A stretch of 64,000 nucleotides of DNA, from the NCBI GenBank assembly GCA_964517605.1, contig CAZFCE010000004.1:170965-234964 (forward strand), given 5' to 3'. The notes under the pieces were generated by a model. It saw only the letters and a list, made by a program, of their open reading frames with translations. It did not search any database and was not told the DNA's origin. Source of the DNA: J095 sp964517605 (GTDB taxonomy: Bacteria; Chloroflexota; Anaerolineae; 4572-78; J111). The translations under genes and the position numbers were made by a program. This document shows positions 40,117 to 46,788 of this stretch, in pieces. Position 1 is the stretch's first letter; the number at the start of each line of letters is the position of its first letter.

Positions 40117-41628
40117 GTGTTTAAATCGCTGCTAAAACTTATTGTGGGCCTGGGGCTGTTTTTGGGGCTGGCTGCGCCGGCGCTGGCCCAAAATGGCCCC
40201 GTTCAAACCATTGATTCCGGCCAGTTGCTGGCCGCCGGGCTGGTTGTGTTTTTGCCGTTGGGCTTGCTGCTGTTGCTGTGCAGCGCCGTGCCAGAGGAGC
40301 AGGCTCCGGCGGCGGCCATCAATTTGCTGGTGGTGTGGGCGGCGGCGGCGCTGGCTTATTTTGCCATCGGTTTTGCCTTTAATTTTGGCGGGATTGCCCA
40401 GGTAACGCCGCAGCCGGATTTGTCCGGCCTGTACTGGGAATGGTACCCGCTGGATCAATCAACGCCGGCGGAGGCGGCCCGGTTGTGGGGTGTGGTGGCG
40501 TTGCGCGGCTGGGCGCTGGCCGGCGAGGCCAATCGCGCCGGGGCGCTGCTGCTGTTTTTAAGCCACCTGTCGCTGGTGGGCGCAACAGCGATGTTACCGG
40601 CGGCCACGCTGATTCTGCGGCGGCGCGGCGCGGCGGCAATTTTGAGCGGCGCGCTTACCGGCGGCGTGGTTTATCCGCTGGTGAGCAACTGGGTGTGGGG
40701 CGGCGGCTGGTTAAGCAACCTGGGTGCCAGCCTGGAACTGGGCCACGGATTTGTTGATTTTGGCGGGGCCGGCGTGGTGTTTTTAGTGGGCGGCGTTATG
40801 GCGTTGGCCGCGCTGATTGTGTTCAGGCCGGCGGCGGCGTTGGCCCCGGAAACGGAGCCGGAGGTTGAGTCCGAGCCGGTTGAACCGGTTGATGCCGAAT
40901 TACTGGCCGGCGTGCCGTTGCCAACGGCATATTTGCCGCTGCTCAGCGTGTTGGGCGGCGGATTGCTGCTGGTGGGCTGGACGGCGCTCTCGACCGGCGC
41001 GCACACGCCCACCGCGCTCAACTTTGGCGCGGCCCATGCAGCGGTAGCCGGGCTGCTGGCGGCGCTGGCGGCGGCGTTAACCGCTGCCGGTTACAGTTGG
41101 TTTACCACCAATCACGTTAATCCGCTGCTGGCCGGGCGCGGGCTGGCCGCCGGGCTGGTGGTGGCCACGGCGGGCGCTCCCTTTTTGCCCATCTGGTTGC
41201 TGGTGTTGGCCGGCGGAGCGGCGGGATTGGCGTTGCCGGCGCTTATTTTTGCGTTTGACCAAAAATTGTGGCTTAAAGACGAGTTGGGAACGGTGGCAAC
41301 CTACGCCGTAAACGCGGCCATCGGCCTGCTGTTGGTGGGGCTTTTTGCCAATGGCGAAGCCGGGTTAGGCTGGAACCGGGTTGGGCTAACCGGGTACGCC
41401 GGAGTAGACGGGCAGGGCGTAACCGGGTGGCTGCCCGCCGCCGGTTTTGCCGCCGATTGGCCCGGCCAGTTGCAGGCGCAGGGGTTGGGGCTGGCGGTGG
41501 TGCTGGGCTGGTCGTTGCTGGCGGGGCTGTTGCTGTTTCAACTTTGGCTCACCGTGGCCAACGCCGCGCGGCGCTCCCGGCCTGCGCTTCCAAACCCCGC
41601 CGAAGCGGATGCCGTTAGCCCGGATTAA
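40117..41628 (+). CDS. Amt/Rh-superfamily protein without the pore histidines
   Basis: 503 residues, about 11 transmembrane helices plus a signal-like start (AAPALAQNG). Two segments match ammonium transporters: YPLVSNWVWGGGWLSNLG and DFGGAGVVFLVGG. In Amt the latter reads DFAGG-VVH; the pore His is Phe here. The second pore His (VHGVGG) is replaced in DELGTVATYAVNAAIG. An acidic loop (PETEPEVESEPVEPVDAE) is inserted mid-protein. GTG 40117 has GGGGAGG 6 bases upstream; TTG 40096 is less likely. No GlnK neighbour. Transport of ammonium is doubtful; a sensor or structural role is inference. The stop interlocks with thpR (41625-41628). Confidence 0.72.
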   Translation: MFKSLLKLIVGLGLFLGLAAPALAQNGPVQTIDSGQLLAAGLVVFLPLGLLLLLCSAVPEEQAPAAAINLLVVWAAAALAYFAIGFAFNFGGIAQVTPQPDLSGLYWEWYPLDQSTPAEAARLWGVVALRGWALAGEANRAGALLLFLSHLSLVGATAMLPAATLILRRRGAAAILSGALTGGVVYPLVSNWVWGGGWLSNLGASLELGHGFVDFGGAGVVFLVGGVMALAALIVFRPAAALAPETEPEVESEPVEPVDAELLAGVPLPTAYLPLLSVLGGGLLLVGWTALSTGAHTPTALNFGAAHAAVAGLLAALAAALTAAGYSWFTTNHVNPLLAGRGLAAGLVVATAGAPFLPIWLLVLAGGAAGLALPALIFAFDQKLWLKDELGTVATYAVNAAIGLLLVGLFANGEAGLGWNRVGLTGYAGVDGQGVTGWLPAAGFAADWPGQLQAQGLGLAVVLGWSLLAGLLLFQLWLTVANAARRSRPALPNPAEADAVSPD

Positions 41629-42221
41629 CCCCGGAGATTGTGCCGGCTGAGCAGCGAATACACTGCGCCGGTGGGCCGCAACTCGCTTTTTATAAAACTG
41701 ATGGCGGTTACCGGCAACTCGGCCAGTTTGCCCACCGCGCGCTGGTGCTGTTCAAGGGCGGCGCTCAGTTGGTGCAAATCGCGGGGCGGGCAGCCGTCGC
41801 TTACGCGGCCCAGCGTGAGGTGCGGCGCAAACGGGCGCGTCTCCGGCGAAAAATCAATGGCGGCCTGTAACTGCCGGCCCAAATTTTGATGCAACGCGGC
41901 CAGCGCGGCGTGTTTTTCCGGCAGGCCAACCCACACCACCCGTGGCCGGTGCAGGTTGGGAAAGCAGCCCAATCCCCCCACGCTCAACTCAAACGGAGCC
42001 GCCGGCGCGGCCACGGCCTCAATGCCGGCGCTGATTTTCTCCACATCGCCGACGGCAATATCGCCCAAAAAATGCAACGTTAAATGGATATTTTGCGGCG
42101 CTACCCACCGGACGGCGTGCGGCGGAACGCTTTTTTTAAGCTGATTTTGCAGCCGCAGTAACGCCGCCGTCACCGGGCCGGACAATTCAATGGCAATAAA
42201 CGCGCGAATGGTTGTGGTCAT
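41625..42221 (-). CDS. thpR: RNA 2',3'-cyclic phosphodiesterase (2H family)
   Basis: 198 residues. Both 2H motifs are intact: NIHLTLHFLG and APHLTLGRV. RAFIAIEL at the N-terminus and VVWVGL in the middle are typical. The enzyme opens 2',3'-cyclic phosphates on RNA. ATG 42221. A second, degenerate 2H protein is at 60051-60746. Confidence 0.92.
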   Translation of the reverse strand: MTTTIRAFIAIELSGPVTAALLRLQNQLKKSVPPHAVRWVAPQNIHLTLHFLGDIAVGDVEKISAGIEAVAAPAAPFELSVGGLGCFPNLHRPRVVWVGLPEKHAALAALHQNLGRQLQAAIDFSPETRPFAPHLTLGRVSDGCPPRDLHQLSAALEQHQRAVGKLAELPVTAISFIKSELRPTGAVYSLLSRHNLRG

Positions 42222-42275
42222 ATCCTCACCGTGGATTTTAGAAGCCTTGCCGCTGTTTTTGCATGGCGGCTTTTA

Positions 42276-42284
42276 TGCTATAAT
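42276..42284 (+). promoter_or_regulatory. Extended -10 promoter of dedA
   Basis: TGC followed by TATAAT (42279-42284); the -35 is poor (TTTGCA at 42258, 15-bp spacer). The dedA start is 53 bases downstream. Confidence 0.5.
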
Positions 42285-42337
42285 CTGCGTTTGGTTTTGA
42301 TTTTAACTAAGTTTTAAAAGAGGATGGTTTAAGAAGT

Positions 42338-43003
42338 ATGGATTTTAAGTTTATACTCGATTTGTTTTTGCACCTGGATAAACACTTGGGCGAAGTGATT
42401 AAAGATTACGGCACCTGGACGTATGCCCTGTTGTTTTTGATTATTTTTATGGAAACGGGGCTGGTGGTCACTCCGTTTTTGCCCGGCGACTCGTTGCTGT
42501 TTGCCGCCGGGGCGCTGGCTGCCACCACCGACGCCATGAATATCTACCTGCTGTTTGTGATATTGGCCGTGGCGGCGATTTTGGGCGATACCGTTAACTA
42601 CTGGATTGGGCATTCGATTGGGCCGCGCGCCTTTCAGGGTAACATCCGCTTTTTGAAAAAGGAATATCTGGACCGAACGCATCAATTTTACGAAAAACAT
42701 GGCGGTAAAACCATTGTGCTGGCCCGGTTTATTCCAATTATCCGCACGTTTGCGCCGTTTGTGGCCGGCGTTGGCAGCATGAGTTACGGCTACTTTATCT
42801 TTTATAACGTGATCGGCGGGTTGATATGGTGCGCGCTGTTTGTGTTTGGCGGCTATTTCTTTGGTAATTTGCCCATCATCAAAAACAATTTCAGCCTGGT
42901 GATTATTGCCATCATCATTATTTCGCTGATGCCACCGGTGATTGAGTACATTCAAAACCGGCGCAAACCGGCGGTGAGCGATCAGGCTGTAATTGAGCCG
43001 TAA
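42338..43003 (+). CDS. DedA-family membrane protein
   Basis: 221 residues with about five transmembrane or re-entrant segments. The DedA core is present: IFMETGLVVTPFLPGDSLLFAAG, then NYWIGHSIGPRAF and IVLARFIPIIRTFAPFVAGVG with the paired Arg. DedA/VTT proteins flip or recycle lipid carriers such as undecaprenyl phosphate. ATG 42338 follows GAGGATGG. The next gene starts 46 bases downstream. Confidence 0.9.
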   Translation: MDFKFILDLFLHLDKHLGEVIKDYGTWTYALLFLIIFMETGLVVTPFLPGDSLLFAAGALAATTDAMNIYLLFVILAVAAILGDTVNYWIGHSIGPRAFQGNIRFLKKEYLDRTHQFYEKHGGKTIVLARFIPIIRTFAPFVAGVGSMSYGYFIFYNVIGGLIWCALFVFGGYFFGNLPIIKNNFSLVIIAIIIISLMPPVIEYIQNRRKPAVSDQAVIEP

Positions 43004-43049
43004 TCCGGGTTTAGCCAGGCTAACCCCCGGAGATTGCCGTTTGTAAAAA

Positions 43050-43712
43050 ATGACAACAATACTGCCCCCGGAATATGCCATTCTGATCAGCCTGGGTTTG
43101 GTCCTGGTTAGCTGGTATTATATCACAACAATTTTTAGCCGCCGCTTTAGCCAGCGCATCTATCGCTGGTTAAAGCGTGATCTGGCGGCGTTGGGCGACC
43201 CCAACAGCGCCCAATCCAACTGGATTAACGGTTCCATCCGGGCGGGCGGGCGCATCAGTTTGCCTCGCCCGCATGCCCCCTTTCAACACCTGGAATTGAT
43301 GTACGTGCTGGAATCGCGTGGCCTGATGCCGCACTGGCTTGTAACCATGTGGCGCGGCCAGCGCGATTTGCTGGTACTGCGCGGCAGCCTGCGCCAGCAA
43401 CCCCCCGCCGAGTTGGAAATTTTGCCGGCAGATAACCAGGCGTTGCAAACTATGCGCCAGGAAACAACCAACCCCTGGGCGCTATCGGAAGGGCCGCACC
43501 GCCTGGTGATTGCCCAACGCGGCGCTTCGGGCCGGCTACTGGAACGGCTGCTGCCTTTTTTAGAAAAATACGGCGCGGGGCTAAAACGCCTCTCCTGGGG
43601 GCCAAAAGAGCCGCATTTGCTGATAGCGCTGCACCTTTCCAGCCTGACCCACGAGGAGGCCGCCACTTTTTTTCAGGCAGTTCGTAAGGTTTGGGCCGGC
43701 AAAGCCGGTTAA
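43050..43712 (+). CDS. Anchored hypothetical protein
   Basis: 220 residues. A membrane helix (AILISLGLVLVSWYYITTIF) is followed by a basic stretch and a soluble domain of about 170 residues that should lie in the cytoplasm or outside (orientation not clear). The C-terminal 100 residues have alternating helix and strand (GPHRLVIAQRGASGRLLERLLPF, then PHLLIALHLSSL). The family was not recognised. It lies downstream of dedA on the same strand and may share its transcript. Confidence 0.6.
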   Translation: MTTILPPEYAILISLGLVLVSWYYITTIFSRRFSQRIYRWLKRDLAALGDPNSAQSNWINGSIRAGGRISLPRPHAPFQHLELMYVLESRGLMPHWLVTMWRGQRDLLVLRGSLRQQPPAELEILPADNQALQTMRQETTNPWALSEGPHRLVIAQRGASGRLLERLLPFLEKYGAGLKRLSWGPKEPHLLIALHLSSLTHEEAATFFQAVRKVWAGKAG

Positions 43713-43740
43713 TCGGGGCGTTGTCTGGTAAAATATAGGT

Positions 43741-43769
43741 TTGACAAAGCCCCTGAACTGTGTTAATGT
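43741..43769 (+). promoter_or_regulatory. Candidate promoter of the hppA leader
   Basis: TTGACA (43741-43746), 17-bp spacer, TAATGT (43764-43769). The -35 is perfect, the -10 weak. If used, the leader is about 520 bases long. Confidence 0.5.
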
Positions 43770-43775
43770 GACGCT

Positions 43776-44171
43776 TGAATTTTTTTGGATAAGCTGTAAA
43801 TCAGGGAGGTGATATCTGCCACAAAAGACCCGGTAAAAGGGTCAAGTTTATTGTTAATGCCAACAACCATTATTTTTCAGTAGCGACGCCGCTGCTGTGC
43901 CGTTCTTGTAACGGCAGGGCAAGCCACTGCCCCGGATCATCCAAGGTTGAAAATTATGGAGGGAAATTTCACCGTTGGTTTTCTGTTTTGAACCACTGTC
44001 AGTCTGAGCCGGGTGGCCGGTAGTACCCCCCTTTCAGGCTGTTTTGTGAAGGCGCCGAGTTGGCTGAATTTGTTCTGCAACAAGCATTGTTGCCGGGCAA
44101 ACTTGGCTAATGGCTGTAGAGCTTCCAGATTTTTATCCGGTATGCATCTTCAGCCCAGCGGCGCTTTTTTT
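43776..44171 (+). ncRNA. Candidate structured leader RNA upstream of hppA
   Basis: The 585-bp gap 43713-44297 holds no credible gene but many hairpins: GACCC/GGGTC (43827-43843), TGCCGTT/AACGGCA (43898-43916), GGGCA/TGCCC (43917-43932), CAGTCTGA/TCAGGCTG (43999-44042), CAACA/TGTTG (44078-44092). AAGGCGCCG (44049-44057) can pair with CGGCGCTTT (44159-44167), closing a stem that ends in a T-tract (44165-44171). This fits an attenuator or a free RNA. No known riboswitch motif was recognised. Confidence 0.4.
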
Positions 44172-44297
44172 CTGCCTTGGGGGCAAGGGTGCGGTTGTTC
44201 TTCTGGCAGGGTGATGGATTGGTACGAGTGCGTCACACCAAAAAAAGTTAGTTAACACAAACCCAATACTCTATCTCAAAGAAGGATAAAATAACTT

Positions 44298-46580
44298 ATG
44301 CACGGCATGAATATGTTTGAAACCTACGCCATTTTTGGCGTATTGGGCGTGGCTATTTTGGGCTTGGCCTATGCGGTGTTCCTTCGCAACCAGGTTTTGC
44401 GTGAAGATAAGGGAACGCAGAAGATGCAGGAAGTTTGGGGAGCGATCAAAGTAGGGGCCGACGCTTACCTGACCAAACAATTACGCACTATTTTGCCATT
44501 TATTGGTATTCTGGCGGTGGCCTTGTTCTTTAGTGTGTGGATTGTAAACCCCACCAAAGAAGCCATTGAAGAAATCACCACCATGTTTGGCCAGGGTGCC
44601 AACGTAACCATGATTATTGCCTTTAGCCGCGCCATCGCCTTTTTAATGGGGGCCGGTTTCTCGTTAACGGTTGGCCAAATTGGCATGCGCATGGCTGTTG
44701 AAGGCAACGTGCGCGTGGCGGCGGCGGCTCGCACCAGCTTTGGCGAGGCGCTGCGGATTGCCTACCGCGCCGGCACCATCACCGGCATGCTCACCGACGG
44801 CCTGGGGCTGTTGGGTGGCACGTTGATTTTTATCGCGTTGGGCAAAGCTGCGCCCGATGCGTTGTTGGGCTTTGGTTTTGGCGGCACGCTGCTGGCGTTG
44901 TTTATGCGCGTGGGCGGCGGTATTTTTACTAAAGCTGCCGACGTTGGCGCTGACCTGGTGGGCAAGGTTGAAGCCGGCCTGGAAGAAGACGATCCGCGCA
45001 ACGCGGCGGTTATCGCCGACCTGGTGGGCGATAACGTGGGCGACTGCGCCGGTATGGCTGCCGATATTTTTGAAAGCTACGAAGTTACCATCGTTTCCGG
45101 TTTGATTTTAGGGATTGCCCTGGTGCGCATGACCGGCAACCTGGAATGGATTGTGTTCCCCCTGTTAGTGCGCGGTATCGGCGTGCTTTCTTCCATTATT
45201 AGTACCTACACTGTAAAAGCCGGCAAAGAAGGCCGCGCGGCCGATGCCATGAGCGCCATCTTCCGTAGCTTTTTAACCTCGGCGGCCATTTCGGTGGTGT
45301 TGTTTGGTACGCTGGCGTTCTTCTATCTGCAAAATATACCAGGCGGCTGGTGGCGGCCCTTCCTGTCGGTAACGGTGGGCGTGTTGTTGGCCATTGTGCT
45401 GGATCGGCTCACCGAATACTTTACCGGCACCGAAACCGCGCCGGTGCATGAAATCCGCAAAAGCACCGATGGCGGCCCGGCGACCACCATTCTGTCGGGG
45501 TTGGCCGTTGGTTATGAGTCAACCGTGTGGGCTGTGCTGGTAATTGCCGCCACCCTCATGGCAGCCGTGTTTATTTACGCCGGGGTGGGCACGCCCGAAC
45601 AGAACGTAACTTATGTGTTGTATAGTATCGCGCTAACCGGCATTGGCATGTTAACCTTAACCGGTAACAACGTGGCGATGGACTCCTTTGGCCCCATTTC
45701 TGACAATGCCAACGGCATCGGTGAAATGGCCGGGCTGGATGCCAAAGCGCGCCAGATCATGGCCGACCTGGACGCGGTGGGCAACACCACCAAAGCCATT
45801 ACCAAAGGTATCGCCATTGGTTCGGCGGTAATTGCGGCGGTGTCGCTGTTTGGCTCGTTCATCACCGACGTGAGCGCGGTTGATCCAATGGCGCTGGCCA
45901 ACGGCATTCGCGCCTCGCAGCCGGTGGTTTTTATCGGCATTTTGATCGGCGGGTCTATTCCCTGGCTGTTCTCCTCGTTTGCCATTAAAGCGGTTAGCCG
46001 CGCTGCCGGCCTGATTGTGAGCGAAGTTCGTCGCCAGTTCAAAATTCCCGGTTTGATGGAAGGCAAAGTTAAACCCGATTACGCTCGTGCTGTGTCCATT
46101 TCAACCGCCGCGGCTCAGAAAGAACTGGTCAGCCTGGCGTTGATGGCGATTGTGGCTCCCATTATTGTGGGGCTGGTGCTCAAGGTTGAAGCGCTGGGCG
46201 GCTTTTTGGTGGGGATTATCCTGTCGGGGCAATTGTTGGCGGTGTTTATGTCTAACACCGGCGGTGCCTGGGACAACGCCAAGAAAACCATTGAAGATGA
46301 ACCACGCGATCCAGCCAAAAACCTGGGCAAAAACTCGGAACGGCATAAAGCCTCGGTGGTGGGCGATACCGTCGGTGACCCGCTGAAGGATACCGCTGGC
46401 CCGGCGCTGAACCCGATGATCAAAGTGGTCAACCTGGTTTCGGTGATTATTGCGCCCATTGTGGTGCAGTACAAAACCCTGGGGCCAATTGGTTGGGTGG
46501 TAGTACTGGTGCTGGTGGCCGGTTTTGTGTGGGCCGTTTGGCAAAGCAAGCAAGAAGTGGTTTCAATTACCGAAGCCTGA
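44298..46580 (+). CDS. hppA: Membrane-bound proton/sodium-pumping pyrophosphatase
   Basis: 760 residues, about 16 transmembrane helices. The substrate-site motifs are complete: DVGADLVGKVEAGLEEDDPRN, DNVGDCAGMAADIFESYE, and NTGGAWDNAKKTIE...KASVVGDTVGDPLKDTAGPALN. It uses pyrophosphate hydrolysis to pump ions. GNTTKAITKG has Lys where K+-dependent enzymes have Ala, which in the family marks the K+-independent, usually proton-pumping type. AGAAGGA precedes ATG 44298. It stands alone after a long leader and before a strong terminator. Confidence 0.97.
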   Translation: MHGMNMFETYAIFGVLGVAILGLAYAVFLRNQVLREDKGTQKMQEVWGAIKVGADAYLTKQLRTILPFIGILAVALFFSVWIVNPTKEAIEEITTMFGQGANVTMIIAFSRAIAFLMGAGFSLTVGQIGMRMAVEGNVRVAAAARTSFGEALRIAYRAGTITGMLTDGLGLLGGTLIFIALGKAAPDALLGFGFGGTLLALFMRVGGGIFTKAADVGADLVGKVEAGLEEDDPRNAAVIADLVGDNVGDCAGMAADIFESYEVTIVSGLILGIALVRMTGNLEWIVFPLLVRGIGVLSSIISTYTVKAGKEGRAADAMSAIFRSFLTSAAISVVLFGTLAFFYLQNIPGGWWRPFLSVTVGVLLAIVLDRLTEYFTGTETAPVHEIRKSTDGGPATTILSGLAVGYESTVWAVLVIAATLMAAVFIYAGVGTPEQNVTYVLYSIALTGIGMLTLTGNNVAMDSFGPISDNANGIGEMAGLDAKARQIMADLDAVGNTTKAITKGIAIGSAVIAAVSLFGSFITDVSAVDPMALANGIRASQPVVFIGILIGGSIPWLFSSFAIKAVSRAAGLIVSEVRRQFKIPGLMEGKVKPDYARAVSISTAAAQKELVSLALMAIVAPIIVGLVLKVEALGGFLVGIILSGQLLAVFMSNTGGAWDNAKKTIEDEPRDPAKNLGKNSERHKASVVGDTVGDPLKDTAGPALNPMIKVVNLVSVIIAPIVVQYKTLGPIGWVVVLVLVAGFVWAVWQSKQEVVSITEA

Positions 46581-46638
46581 TTTTAAACCGTACCGCCGCC
46601 AACCCCGCCCATGCGGAGTTGGACGCAAATTTTAACTA

Positions 46639-46673
46639 AAAAAGAGGGAAGCCAACACGGCTTCCCTCTTTTT
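46639..46673 (+). terminator. hppA terminator
   Basis: AAAAAGAGGGAAGCC, loop AACAC, GGCTTCCCTCTTTTT: a perfect 15-bp stem. Confidence 0.95.
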
Positions 46674-46699
46674 GTTGTACCCCCCTAACCAATAGGCTA

Positions 46700-46733
46700 T
46701 TGCGCTGGAGCCAGAGAATGTGATAATCTTAAG
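46700..46733 (+). promoter_or_regulatory. Promoter with ATAATCTTAAG motif
   Basis: TTGCGC (46700-46705), 16-bp spacer, GATAAT (46722-46727) running into CTTAAG (46728-46733), as in the two promoters at 32239-32338. Confidence 0.5.
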
Positions 46734-46788
46734 GTAATTAATTTGCTCTTTAACAACCAAACGAGCCTAACTGCGGTCGGTTAAAACC

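Noticed and set aside
42329..43081. Minus-strand frame of 250 codons
   Set aside because: Antisense to dedA, which has clear family motifs.
43741..44297. tmRNA, RNase P RNA, SRP RNA, 6S RNA, cobalamin, c-di-GMP or c-di-AMP riboswitch in the hppA leader
   Set aside because: Short look-alikes such as GCCACTG occur, but none of the conserved cores is present in order.
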